56,349 nucleotides of DNA from DASZYF01 sp035545535. GTDB lineage: Bacteria > Actinomycetota > Actinomycetes > Mycobacteriales > CAJCIY01. Position 1 is the first letter of the stretch. The number at the start of each line of letters is the position of its first letter. Shown in pieces: positions 1 through 7,794 of this stretch. The notes beneath the pieces were generated by a model. It was not told the origin of the DNA. It worked only from the letters and a program-made list of their open reading frames with translations, and did not search any database. The stretch spans positions 1 to 56,349 of the forward strand of contig DASZYF010000112.1 in the NCBI GenBank assembly GCA_035545535.1, in the 5' to 3' direction. Position numbers and translations under genes: made by a program.

Positions 1-1130
1 GCCGGCGCCGCCTTGGCGGCCGGAGCCGCGGCGGCGCGGCGGGCCGGAGCCGGCTTGGGTGCGCGCGTCACGACGGCCCGCTCGCGCGGGGCCGCGTCCG
101 GGGCGGGCGGTGCGTCCGGCACCGCTTCGCGGTGGATCGGCTCGGGCTCGGCCATGCCGTCGGTCCAGGTGCCCGGCAGGTGGGGGTGGTACTTCGGCGC
201 GGCGTAGGAGCCGTGCGGCGGGGTGACGCCGTGCTCGTAGAGCCACGAGCCGGCGGGGCGCTCGGTGGAGCGGGCCCGGCCGCTGGAGGGCTGCAGCTGG
301 CGCTCGATGGGCGGCAGGTCGGGGAGCTCGGCACCGGCGGCGGCCTCGGCGGCGAGCGCGGCGGCGTCCTTCTCCTCGGACATGCCGATGGGGCCCTCGC
401 GCTTGGCGTTGAGGAACTGCCGCACGACCGGCTCCTGGCTGGACAGCAGCATCTCGCGCGGGCCGAACATCGCGAGGTTGCGACGGAACAGCAGGCCGAT
501 GTTGTCCGGCACCGTGCGGGCGGTGTTGATGTCGTGGGTGACGATGAGGAACGTCGCCTCGATCTGGGCGTTGAGGTCGACGATCAGCTGGTTCAGGTAC
601 GCGGTGCGGACCGGGTCGAGGCCGGAGTCGGGCTCGTCGAACAGCAGGATCTGCGGGTCGAGGACCAGCGCGCGGGCGAGGCCCGCGCGCTTGCGCATGC
701 CGCCCGAGATCTCGCCCGGGAGCTTCTTCTCGGCGCCGATGAGGCCGACGAGCTCGAACTTCTCCATGACGATGCGGCGGATCTCCGACTCGCCCTTCTT
801 CGTGTGCTCACGAAGCGGGAAGGCCACGTTGTCGTAGAGGCTCTGCGACCCGAACAGCGCGCCGTCCTGGAACAGGACGCCGAACAGCTTGCGGGTCTCG
901 TACAGGTCGCGCTCGGACAGGCGCGGCAGGTCCTTGCCCTCGATCCAGATGTGGCCGTTGTTCGGCCGGAGCAGACCGATGAGGGTCTTGAGGAAGACCG
1001 ACTTGCCGGTGCCCGACGGGCCGAGCAGGACCGAGATCTCCCCCTTGGGGAGCGTGAGCGTGACGTCCTGCCAGATCGTCTGGCTGCCGAACCGCTTGGT
1101 CAGGCCCTCGACGCGTACCTCGACACCCAC
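1..1130 (-). CDS. mkl: Mce-associated ABC transporter ATPase (Mkl/MceG-like), 3' end outside window
   Basis: ATP-binding subunit that in this family energises Mce lipid/sterol importers at the cytoplasmic face. The GTG at 1130 is preceded by AGGAAGGGA. The reading frame stays open through position 1, giving about 376 residues without a stop. Visible motifs are Walker A GPSGTGKS (about residues 37-44), the signature SGGMRKRAGLARAL, Walker B ILLFDEPDSGLDP and the switch histidine in IVTHD. After the roughly 260-residue ATPase comes an Ala/Pro-rich tail of more than 110 residues, longer than I expect for the family. Location downstream of rplJ-rplL matches the mkl position in mycobacteria. No Mce or permease genes are in the window, so the transporter partner is inferred. 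Confidence 0.88.
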   Translation of the reverse strand, partial: MGVEVRVEGLTKRFGSQTIWQDVTLTLPKGEISVLLGPSGTGKSVFLKTLIGLLRPNNGHIWIEGKDLPRLSERDLYETRKLFGVLFQDGALFGSQSLYDNVAFPLREHTKKGESEIRRIVMEKFELVGLIGAEKKLPGEISGGMRKRAGLARALVLDPQILLFDEPDSGLDPVRTAYLNQLIVDLNAQIEATFLIVTHDINTARTVPDNIGLLFRRNLAMFGPREMLLSSQEPVVRQFLNAKREGPIGMSEEKDAAALAAEAAAGAELPDLPPIERQLQPSSGRARSTERPAGSWLYEHGVTPPHGSYAAPKYHPHLPGTWTDGMAEPEPIHREAVPDAPPAPDAAPRERAVVTRAPKPAPARRAAAAPAAKAAP

Positions 1131-1394
1131 CGGCGGCGCCCGTCCCTTCCTGCATCGATCCCACCTCGAGGGGAGGGGGAGCTCCTCGTTGTGTTCGGTC
1201 CCGTCTGGACTGCCTTTATGGGGTGGATCGTCCGTTCTGGGCCGTCGGGGTCGGACACCCTGGGTGACGCTGTGACGTGGAGCACACTACGCAGACCGCC
1301 CACGCTACCGCCAGGTAGGACACGGCTGCGCCGCGGCTCGCCGATGCCTCACCAGCCCCCTGTGCCCCACCTGTGACCGACCTGTACAGCCGAA

Positions 1395-1422
1395 GGGGCG
1401 GCCACCCGTGGGTGGCCGCCCC
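1395..1422 (-). terminator. Rho-independent terminator of rplJ-rplL
   Basis: A 13-bp perfect stem (ggggcggccaccc paired with gggtggccgcccc) closes on a two-base spacer and lies about 45 bp downstream of the rplL stop. There is only a weak T run, as is usual in high-GC actinomycetes. It separates the ribosomal operon from mkl, so mkl probably has its own promoter in 1131-1394, where I could not identify convincing -35/-10 boxes. Confidence 0.8.
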
Positions 1423-1431
1423 TGACGAGCT

Positions 1432-1470
1432 GTGACGGTGCTGCGTGGCGGTGCTACGTGACGGTGCTAC
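1432..1470. repeat. Three 13-bp imperfect tandem repeats at the rplL 3' end
   Basis: Units gtgacggtgctgc, gtggcggtgctac and gtgacggtgctac follow one another without spacing. The last unit contains the rplL stop codon (cta on the plus strand, 1467-1469). The repeat is essentially non-coding and lies between the stop and the terminator stem. Confidence 0.7.
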
Positions 1471-1865
1471 TTGACCGTGACGGTGGCGCCGGCGCCCTCG
1501 AGCGCCTCCTTGGCCTTGTCGGCCGTCTCCTTGTTGACCTTCTCGAGCAGCGGCTTCGGGGCGCCGTCCACGAGGTCCTTGGCCTCCTTGAGACCGAGGT
1601 TCGTGAGCGTGCGCACCTCCTTGATGACCTGGATCTTCTTGTCGCCCGCGGCCTCGAGGATGACGTCGAACTCGTCCTGCTCGTCGCCACCGGCAGCGGC
1701 CTCGCCGCCGCCCGCGGCGGCCGGGGCGCCGACGGCCGCGACCGCGACCGGGGCGGCGGCGGTGACGCCGAAGGTCTCCTCGAACTGCTTCACGAACTCC
1801 GACAGCTCGAGCAGCGTCATCTCCTTGAACGCGTCGAGCAGCTCGTCAGTGGACAGCTTCGCCAT
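1467..1865 (-). CDS. rplL: 50S ribosomal protein L7/L12
   Basis: Stalk protein of the large ribosomal subunit that recruits translational GTPases. It has 132 residues, close to the family norm. The N-terminal dimerisation helix region is followed by an Ala/Gly-rich hinge (about residues 38-62) and a conserved C-terminal globular domain containing VKEVRTLTNLGLKEAKDLV-type sequence. It lies 37 bp downstream of rplJ and is expected to be co-transcribed with it under control of the L10 leader. Confidence 0.97.
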   Translation of the reverse strand: MAKLSTDELLDAFKEMTLLELSEFVKQFEETFGVTAAAPVAVAAVGAPAAAGGGEAAAGGDEQDEFDVILEAAGDKKIQVIKEVRTLTNLGLKEAKDLVDGAPKPLLEKVNKETADKAKEALEGAGATVTVK

Positions 1866-1902
1866 GATCGTCTAGTTCCTTCTCTACTTGGGTGGGATGG
1901 GT

Positions 1903-2700
1903 TCAGGACTCGGGTGCGGACTCGGCGGGTGCCTCGTCCGCGGGTGCCTCGGCAGCGGGTGCCTCGGGCAGCTCGGGGGCCTCGTCGGTCGCGTCGGCGT
2001 TGCTCGCAGGAGCCGCGCCGCCGTCCTCGAGCTCGACGGCCTCGTCGGCGGTCAGCGTGACCGAACGGCCCTCGCTGGCCGTCGCTACAGGCGCCTCGGC
2101 CGGCTCGGCAGCCTCGGTCGGCTCGGCAGCCTCGGGGGCCGGCGCACCGGCGCCGCCCTTGAGGACGCTCGGGTCGGCCTGGGCCTTGGCCTCGAGCGCT
2201 CCGACCAGGCGCGCGGCCTGGGACAGCGGAGCGTTGAGCAGGTAGACGGCCTGGCTGAGCGAGGCCTTCATCGCGCCCGCGAGCTTGGCGAGGAGCACCT
2301 CGCGGCTCTCGAGGTCCGCGAGCCGCTTGATCTCGTCCGCGGTGAGCGGCTTGCCCTCGAGCACGCCGCCCTTGACGATCAGCAGCGGGTGGTCGCGGCC
2401 GAACGTCTTGAGCGCCTTCGCGGCCTCGACCGGGTCGCCCTCGACGAAGGCGATGGCCGTGGGGCCGGTGAGCAGGGCGTCGAGGCCCTCGACCCCGGCG
2501 TCCTTGGCGGCGATCTTGGACAGGGTGTTCTTGACGACCTGGTAGGACGTCCCCGCACCGAGCGCGCGGCGGAGCTCGGAGATCTCGGCGACGGACAGGC
2601 CGCGGTACTCGGTGAGCACGGCGGCGTTGCTGTCGCGGAAGAGCTGGGTGACGTCGGCCACGGTCGCCCGCTTGGCGGTCGCCTTGCTGGCGCCTGCCAT
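1903..2700 (-). CDS. rplJ: 50S ribosomal protein L10 with long acidic C-terminal extension
   Basis: Base of the ribosomal stalk and, in most bacteria, autoregulator of its own operon through the leader RNA upstream. The ATG at 2700 is chosen because AGGAGG lies 8 bases upstream and the protein then starts MAGASKATAKRATVADV. A longer in-frame start at 2748 has no support. It encodes 265 residues, against about 175 in the typical protein. The excess is a C-terminal Ala/Glu/Pro-rich acidic tail from about residue 175, partly built of short tandem repeats and probably disordered. Confidence 0.95.
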   Translation of the reverse strand: MAGASKATAKRATVADVTQLFRDSNAAVLTEYRGLSVAEISELRRALGAGTSYQVVKNTLSKIAAKDAGVEGLDALLTGPTAIAFVEGDPVEAAKALKTFGRDHPLLIVKGGVLEGKPLTADEIKRLADLESREVLLAKLAGAMKASLSQAVYLLNAPLSQAARLVGALEAKAQADPSVLKGGAGAPAPEAAEPTEAAEPAEAPVATASEGRSVTLTADEAVELEDGGAAPASNADATDEAPELPEAPAAEAPADEAPAESAPES

Positions 2701-2779
2701 GGGCTGCCCTCCTGTGTTCGTCAGTGGTGGGTTCGTCAGTGCTGTCATCGGAGCGGTCAGGGGCCCCGAGATGACGAAC

Positions 2780-2945
2780 GCCCCGGCGCAGTAGGCGCAC
2801 GGGGCGGCAGGCAGGCGAGCTGCGGTGCTGCTCCGGCACTCCCCTGCGCAGGTCGTCCGCTCTCGCGGAGCCTTCGGCTGCTCGGACGGGTCCGGGCAGC
2901 GACCGGCGGTCTTCGGGTGGTGCAGGGACGGATCGGGAGAACGGT
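2780..2945 (-). ncRNA. Ribosomal protein L10 leader (r-leader) of rplJ-rplL
   Basis: The transcribed region before rplJ carries the conserved L10-leader landmarks: CCGAAGACCGCCGGTCG in the 5' half and CGACCTGCGCAGG in the 3' half, the paired segments bound by L10-L12 in this Rfam-type element. A further hairpin (gccccg..., 2780-2806) follows just before rplJ and may serve as the attenuation or expression-platform stem. Boundaries are approximate because I could not run a covariance model. Confidence 0.75.
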
Positions 2946-2990
2946 CTCCTCCTCCATCTGAAGACTAACAGACGCATGCCCGGACGACGG

Positions 2991-3026
2991 CGAAGGGCCG
3001 TCCCGAACGTTCGGGACGGCCCTTCG
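2991..3026. terminator. Perfect palindromic terminator downstream of rplA
   Basis: This is a 36-bp perfect inverted repeat, with half-site cgaagggccgtcccgaac, centred on aacgtt. It starts about 30 bp downstream of the rplA stop (minus strand) and lies upstream of the L10 leader. It fits a strong stop or attenuator between rplKA and rplJL. Being symmetric, it would fold on either strand. Confidence 0.8.
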
Positions 3027-3053
3027 ACGCGGCCAGCAGATCAGGCGGGCAGC

Positions 3054-3773
3054 TCAGGTGGTGGGCGCGGTCTCCTCGAGGAGGTTGCGCGTGCGGCTGG
3101 GGTCGACCGGGATGCCGGGGCCCATGGTGGTGGCGAAGGTGATCTTCTTCAGGTAGCGGCCCTTCGCGGCGCTGGGCTTGGCGCGCAGCACCTCGTCGAG
3201 GGCGGCCGTGTAGTTGTCGACCAGTTGGGCCTCGGTGAACGAGGCCTTGCCGAGGATCAGGTGCAGGTTGCTCTGCTTGTCGACGCGGAACTCGATCTTG
3301 CCGCCCTTGATGTCGGCCACGGCCTTCGCGACGTCCGGCGTGACGGTGCCGGTCTTCGGGTTGGGCATGAGGCCCCGCGGGCCGAGCACGCGGGCGATGC
3401 GACCGACCTTCGCCATCTGGTCGGGCGTGGCGACGGCGGCGTCGAAGTCGAGCCAGCCGTCGTTGATGCGGGCGATGAGGTCGTCGCTGCCGACGGCCTC
3501 GGCGCCGGCGGCCTCGGCCGCGGCGGCGGCGTCACCGGTGGCGAACGCGATGACGCGCACGGTCTTGCCGGTGCCGTGGGGCAGCGCGACGGTGCCGCGG
3601 ACCATCTGGTCGGCCTTGCGCGGGTCCACGCCGAGCACGATCGCCGCCTCGACGGTGGAGTCGTACTTGGTGGTGGAGGTCTCCTTCGCGAGGCGGAGCG
3701 CCTCGAGCGGGGAGTAGAGCTTGGACCGGTCGACCTTCTCGGCCGCGGCCCGGTAGGCCTTGCTGCGCTTCAT
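3054..3773 (-). CDS. rplA: 50S ribosomal protein L1
   Basis: L1-stalk protein of the large subunit, which contacts 23S rRNA and the exiting tRNA and usually represses its own operon. It has 239 residues, normal for the family. Recognisable sequence includes GPRGLMPNPKTGTVT and the C-terminal TTMGPGIPVD signature. It lies 131 bp downstream of rplK in the same orientation. The gap holds a short tandem repeat but no gene. Confidence 0.97.
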   Translation of the reverse strand: MKRSKAYRAAAEKVDRSKLYSPLEALRLAKETSTTKYDSTVEAAIVLGVDPRKADQMVRGTVALPHGTGKTVRVIAFATGDAAAAAEAAGAEAVGSDDLIARINDGWLDFDAAVATPDQMAKVGRIARVLGPRGLMPNPKTGTVTPDVAKAVADIKGGKIEFRVDKQSNLHLILGKASFTEAQLVDNYTAALDEVLRAKPSAAKGRYLKKITFATTMGPGIPVDPSRTRNLLEETAPTT

Positions 3774-3871
3774 GTTCGTGCCTCTCCTGGGGTCTCCCCC
3801 GGTCAGTGGTCAGGCAGGCACCGGCGGTCGGTGCCCTCCCACGCGTGCGGGTCGTGCGAGTGGTGCAGGTC

Positions 3872-3907
3872 GTGCGGTCAGTGCGGTCAGTGCGGTCAGT
3901 GCGGTCA
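3872..3907. repeat. Four perfect 9-bp tandem repeats at the rplK 3' end
   Basis: The unit gtgcggtca occurs four times head-to-tail. The final tca of the last copy is the complement of the rplK TGA stop (3905-3907). The rest is non-coding spacer between rplK and rplA. The copies are identical, which suggests recent slippage expansion. Confidence 0.85.
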
Positions 3908-4336
3908 GTCGGTGACGGTGACGCCCATGGAGCGGGCCGTGCCGGCGATGATCTTCGCCGCGGCGTCGACGTCGTTGGCGTTCAGGTCCTTCATCTTGGA
4001 CTCGGCGATCTCGCGGACCTGGGCCTGCGTGAGGGAGCCGACCTTGTCCTTGTGCGGGACGCCCGAGCCCTTCTCGAGGCCGGCGGCCTTGAGGATGAGG
4101 CGGGCGGCCGGCGGGGTCTTCGTGATGAAGTCGAAGGACCGGTCCTCATAGACCGTGATCTCGACCGGCACGATGTTGCCGCGCTGGCTCTCGGTGGCCG
4201 CGTTGTAGGCCTTGCAGAAGTCCATGATGTTGACGCCGTGCTGGCCCAGTGCGGGGCCGACCGGCGGAGCCGGGGTGGCCGCGCCCGCCTGGATCTGCAG
4301 CTTGATGAGGCCGGCGACCTTCTTCTTCGGAGGCAT
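3905..4336 (-). CDS. rplK: 50S ribosomal protein L11
   Basis: Component of the GTPase-associated centre with L10/L12, also needed for RelA activation in the stringent response. It has 143 residues, standard for the family. Conserved features include the N-terminal KLQIQAGAATPAPPVGPALG segment and the C-terminal domain with SMGVTVTD at its end. It follows nusG by 57 bp in the classical secE-nusG-rplK-rplA order. Confidence 0.97.
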   Translation of the reverse strand: MPPKKKVAGLIKLQIQAGAATPAPPVGPALGQHGVNIMDFCKAYNAATESQRGNIVPVEITVYEDRSFDFITKTPPAARLILKAAGLEKGSGVPHKDKVGSLTQAQVREIAESKMKDLNANDVDAAAKIIAGTARSMGVTVTD

Positions 4337-4393
4337 GTCTCTTCTTCTTCTCTTCGCGGTTGCTGGGGTGGTCTGGGCGGGTCGTGGCGCGCG

Positions 4394-5347
4394 TCAGATC
4401 TTGGAGACCTTGGAGAACTCGATCTCGACGGGCGTCTCGCGCCCGAAGATCGAGACGAGGACGGTGAGCTTCTGCGCCTCGATGTTGATCTCGCTGATGG
4501 TGGCGGGCAGCGTCGCGAACGGGCCGTCCATGACGGTGACCGACTCGCCGACGGTGAAGTCGGAGGCGACCGGGGCGGACGGAGCGGCGCCGCCGCCACC
4601 CGCCTTGCCGCCCCCCGCGGCGGCCGGGACGACCTCGGGCGCGAGGATGCTGACGATCTCTTCCAGGCGCAACGGGACCGGGTGGTTGGTGGGGCCGACG
4701 AAGCCGGTGACGCCCGGCGTGTTCTTGACGGCGTTCCACGACTCGTCGGTGAGGTACATCCGGACGTAGAGGTAGCCCGGGTACTTCTTCTGCGTCACCG
4801 TCTGGCGCTTGCCGTTCTTGATGACGACGACGTCCTCGGTGGGGACCTCGATCTCGTAGATCTCGTCCTCGAGGTTGAGGCTCACGGCGCGGGTCTCGAG
4901 GTTGGTCTTCACCTTGTTCTCGTAGCCCGCGTAGGAGTGCACGACGTACCAGTCGCCGGGGCGGGAGGCGAGCTCCTGGCGGAAGGCCTCGAGGGGGTCC
5001 GCATCCTCCGCGGGTGAGGCGTCGTCCGCGGGTGAGGCGTCGGCCGCCGCCTCGGTGAGGGGCGCGGCCTCCTCCTCGGTCGCGTCCGTCGACTCGACCG
5101 GCGCGTCGTCGATCAGGCCGTCGGTGGCGTCGGTGGCGTCGTCTGTGGCGTCCTCAGCGGTGTCCCCGGCGGCGTCCTCCGGGGTGGAGACCTCGGCCGC
5201 CTCGGGCGCGTCGATGTCGGCCGGGGCGTCGGCGAGGGCCTCCGCGGGCACCGCGAACGGGTCAGCGGCAGGAGCGTTGGTCACCGCTGTGCTGACCTCG
5301 GTGTCGGCCGCGGGGTCGGAGCTGTACTCGGAAGAGCTGTCGGACAC
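4394..5347 (-). CDS. nusG: Transcription termination/antitermination protein NusG with acidic N-terminal extension
   Basis: RNA polymerase-associated elongation factor that couples transcription to Rho or the ribosome. It has 317 residues. The NGN domain starts near residue 130 (GDWYVVHSYAGYENKVK) and the KOW domain near residue 265 (VGESVTVMDGPFATLPATI). A Gly/Ala-rich linker separates them. The first roughly 125 residues are Ala/Asp/Glu-rich, low-complexity and very acidic. Such extensions are common in actinobacterial NusG, though this one is long. The start at 5347 keeps the acidic region continuous with the NGN domain. Confidence 0.96.
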   Translation of the reverse strand: MSDSSSEYSSDPAADTEVSTAVTNAPAADPFAVPAEALADAPADIDAPEAAEVSTPEDAAGDTAEDATDDATDATDGLIDDAPVESTDATEEEAAPLTEAAADASPADDASPAEDADPLEAFRQELASRPGDWYVVHSYAGYENKVKTNLETRAVSLNLEDEIYEIEVPTEDVVVIKNGKRQTVTQKKYPGYLYVRMYLTDESWNAVKNTPGVTGFVGPTNHPVPLRLEEIVSILAPEVVPAAAGGGKAGGGGAAPSAPVASDFTVGESVTVMDGPFATLPATISEINIEAQKLTVLVSIFGRETPVEIEFSKVSKI

Positions 5348-5417
5348 GCTGGGTCTGCTTCTCTCTGGTTCGGGGGGCGGTTCGGGCGCCGGTCAGGGCG
5401 GTGCTCGACAGGGGTGG

Positions 5418-5684
5418 TCAGCCGAACACCTTGATGACCAGCTTGGAGAGCCCGAAGTCGATGCCCGACACGACCGAGACGATGAACGCCACGAAGACGA
5501 CCACGACGATCGTGTAGGTCACGAGCTGGTTGCGGCTCGGGTAGATGACCTTGCGGAGCTCGGACACGACCTCGCGGACGTAGGTCCGGATCCGGCTGAA
5601 GATGCTCGGACGCTTGCCGCCGGAGCGCGCACCACGACCGCCGGCCTGGGGGGCCGGGAGCGGGCGTTCCTCGAGCGTCGTCAC
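5418..5684 (-). CDS. secE: Preprotein translocase subunit SecE
   Basis: Single-span stabilising subunit of the SecYEG channel in the cytoplasmic membrane. The GTG at 5684 is chosen because GGAG lies 7 bases upstream and it gives an 88-residue protein. An upstream in-frame extension would run through the tRNA-Trp gene and is not credible. A basic N-terminus leads to the conserved VVSELRKVIYPSRNQLVTYT amphipathic helix and one hydrophobic span (about residues 58-78). It is followed by nusG after 70 bp. Confidence 0.95.
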   Translation of the reverse strand: MTTLEERPLPAPQAGGRGARSGGKRPSIFSRIRTYVREVVSELRKVIYPSRNQLVTYTIVVVVFVAFIVSVVSGIDFGLSKLVIKVFG

Positions 5685-5817
5685 GTGGACTCCTGCGGGT
5701 CGGTTGGTGCGGGTGGTGCGGTGGGCCGTGCCGTGCTGCCGTGCCGGTGGTTCCTGGTGCCCGTCTCGCTGTACTACGTCCGGCCGGCGGCCCGGGTGCC
5801 CGGTCCACCGGCGCGGC

Positions 5818-5893
5818 TGGCAGGGGCGACAGGACTTGAACCTGCAACAACCGGTTTTGGAGACCGGGACTCTGCCAATTGAGCTACGCCCCT
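5818..5893 (-). tRNA. trpT: tRNA-Trp (CCA anticodon), CCA tail encoded
   Basis: A complete cloverleaf is readable on the minus strand. The acceptor AGGGGCG pairs with CGCCCCT, the D arm starts GCTC, the anticodon loop is CTCCAAA with anticodon CCA, and the T loop is GTTCAAG. The 3' CCA is encoded at 5818-5820. Its place just upstream of secE-nusG is conserved in actinobacteria. Confidence 0.96.
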
Positions 5894-6010
5894 CCGGGCG
5901 CCGGTCGGGCCCTCTCTCGACCTGGGGCGACCTGCCGGAAGGCACGCCGCAACAGGGTCTCGAGGTGACCCGGGAAAGCAGTGTACGGGCACCGGTGGGG
6001 AGCGGGGACA

Positions 6011-7246
6011 ATGAAGCACGTGACCGCCACCCCGCCCTCCGGAGAGCATCCCCGCATCAGCGCCCGCATCGGCGCGATCGCCCCGTCGGCGACCCTCGCC
6101 GTCGATGCCAAGGCGAAGGCGCTGCAGGCGGCCGGGGTCGATGTCATCGGCTTCGGCGCGGGCGAGCCGGACTTCCCGACGCCCGAGCACATCGTCGAGG
6201 CCGCGGTGGCCGCCTGCCGCGACCCGAAGATGCACAAGTACACGCCCGCAGGGGGCCTGCCCGGCCTCAAGGAGGCCATCGCCGAGAAGACCCGGCGCGA
6301 CTCCGGCTACGGCATCACGCCCGCCCAGGTGCTGGTCACCAACGGCGGCAAGCAGGCGGTCTACGAGGCCTTCGCGACGCTGCTCGACCCGGGCGACGAG
6401 GTCCTGCTGCCGGCCCCGTACTGGACCACCTACCCGGAGGCCATCCGGCTCGCCGGCGGCGTCCCGGTCGAGATCCCGACGACCGCGGAGGCGGGCTACC
6501 TCGTCACCATCGAGCAGCTCGAGGCCGCGCGGACCCCACGCACGAAGGTCCTGCTCGTCGTCAGCCCGGACAACCCGACGGGCGCCATGCACTCCCCCGC
6601 CGAGATCAAGGCGATCGGCGAGTGGGCCGCCGAGGTGGGCCTCTGGGTCGTCACCGACGAGATCTACGAGCACCTCGTCTACGGGGACAACCAGTTCTCC
6701 TCGGTTCCCGTGCAGGCGCCGGCCATCGCCGACCGGTGCGTGGTGGTCAACGGCGTCGCGAAGACCTACGCGATGACCGGCTGGCGCGTGGGGTGGCTGA
6801 TCGGCCCGACCGACGTCGTCACCGCCGCGACGAACCTGCAGTCGCACGCGACCTCGAACGTCAGCAACGTCGCGCAGATGGCGGCGCTCGCGGCGGTGTC
6901 CGGCGACCTGTCGGCCGTCGAGATGATGCGCAGCGCGTTCGACCGGCGCCGCCAGGTGATGCACCGGATGCTGTCCGACATCCCCGGCGTCGTGTGCCCC
7001 GAGCCGCAGGGCGCGTTCTACTGCTACCCCGACGTCTCCGCGCTGCTCGGCCGGCCGCTGCGCGGGCAGAAGCCGGAGACCACGACCGAGCTGGCGGCGC
7101 TCGCGCTCGAGGAGGCGAAGGTCGCGGTGGTGCCCGGAGAGGCGTTCGGTGCCCCGGGCAGCCTCCGGCTGTCCTACGCGCTGGGCGACGACGCCCTCGT
7201 GGAGGGTGTCACCCGGCTCGCGACCCTGCTCCGCGAGATCATCTAA
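6011..7246 (+). CDS. PLP-dependent aspartate aminotransferase family enzyme
   Basis: Class I/II aminotransferase, most likely aspartate (or broad-specificity) aminotransferase in the cytoplasm. The ATG at 6011, behind a GGGGAGCGGGG region, gives 411 residues. A GTG at 6020 is an alternative. Visible fold-type I features are SPDNPTG (185-191), DEIYE (216-220), the PLP-binding lysine K251 in GVAKTYAMTGWRVGW, and the C-terminal substrate-carboxylate arginine region SLRLSYA. It sits on the plus strand between tRNA-Trp and the convergent hadB gene, as aspC does near secE in related genomes. Substrate specificity is inferred. Confidence 0.92.
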   Translation: MKHVTATPPSGEHPRISARIGAIAPSATLAVDAKAKALQAAGVDVIGFGAGEPDFPTPEHIVEAAVAACRDPKMHKYTPAGGLPGLKEAIAEKTRRDSGYGITPAQVLVTNGGKQAVYEAFATLLDPGDEVLLPAPYWTTYPEAIRLAGGVPVEIPTTAEAGYLVTIEQLEAARTPRTKVLLVVSPDNPTGAMHSPAEIKAIGEWAAEVGLWVVTDEIYEHLVYGDNQFSSVPVQAPAIADRCVVVNGVAKTYAMTGWRVGWLIGPTDVVTAATNLQSHATSNVSNVAQMAALAAVSGDLSAVEMMRSAFDRRRQVMHRMLSDIPGVVCPEPQGAFYCYPDVSALLGRPLRGQKPETTTELAALALEEAKVAVVPGEAFGAPGSLRLSYALGDDALVEGVTRLATLLREII

Positions 7247-7260
7247 CGACGTCCCGGCTC

Positions 7261-7309
7261 AACTTCGTTGCACCCGTGCGCTCAAGCTGTCTCAAGGTGC
7301 AACGAAGTT
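7261..7309. repeat. 14-bp perfect inverted repeat between convergent genes
   Basis: Arms aacttcgttgcacc (7261-7274) and ggtgcaacgaagtt (7296-7309) are perfectly complementary around a 21-base loop that itself contains two ctcaag copies. The arms are only half GC in a region of about 70% GC. It lies 14 bp after the aminotransferase stop and about 58 bp from the hadB stop. It could act as a bidirectional terminator or be a dispersed repeat. There is no T run to decide. Confidence 0.75.
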
Positions 7310-7367
7310 CGCAGCAAACCGCTCGGCGGGCCCCGCGCCCGTTCCGCTAGCCGCCTTTGCCTTTGCC

Positions 7368-7793
7368 CTACGCGAGCTGGACGGTCGCGCGGCAGCCGGA
7401 GAGAACGTGGGAGCCGCCGCACTTCGCGGTCAGGGTGACGACGACCTGACGGCCGTCGAGCTTCTCGGTGACCTCACCGGAGACGTCGACGGTGGCGCCG
7501 CCCGCCTCGGGCACGACCACGGGCGAGGAGAAGCGCGTCCCGAACGCGACGACGGCACCCGGGTCGCCCGCCCAGTCGGTGACCACGCGGCCGGCCGAGG
7601 CCATGGTGAACATGCCGTGGGCGATGACGTCGGGCAGGCCGACGAGCTTCGCCGTGGTCTCGTTCCAGTGGATGATGTTGAAGTCGCCGCTGGCGCCGCA
7701 GTACTGCACCAGGTTGATGCGCTGCACGGGGAACGTGAGCGACGGCAGCGCGGTGCCGACCTCGACCTCGTCGTAGCTGACCGTGGCCGCCAT
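7368..7793 (-). CDS. hadB: (3R)-hydroxyacyl-ACP dehydratase subunit HadB (MaoC-like)
   Basis: Catalytic hotdog-fold subunit of the FAS-II type dehydratase, which removes water from 3-hydroxyacyl chains. It has 141 residues, matching mycobacterial HadB. The hydratase-2 motif is intact: GDFNIIHW carries the catalytic Asp and His, followed by AHGMFTMASAGR. It starts one base after the hadA stop, so the two are co-translated. No hadC is present. In mycobacteria HadB pairs with HadA or HadC, so a HadAB heterodimer is inferred here. Confidence 0.88.
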   Translation of the reverse strand: MAATVSYDEVEVGTALPSLTFPVQRINLVQYCGASGDFNIIHWNETTAKLVGLPDVIAHGMFTMASAGRVVTDWAGDPGAVVAFGTRFSSPVVVPEAGGATVDVSGEVTEKLDGRQVVVTLTAKCGGSHVLSGCRATVQLA

Positions 7794-7794
7794 C

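Noticed and set aside
2976..5017. Plus-strand open frames across rplA, rplK and nusG
   Set aside because: No recognisable domains and low-complexity composition. They mirror highly conserved genes on the minus strand.
5685..6011. N-terminal extension of secE to a TTG near 6011
   Set aside because: It would translate through the tRNA-Trp gene. The GTG at 5684 has a good ribosome-binding site and gives a normal SecE.
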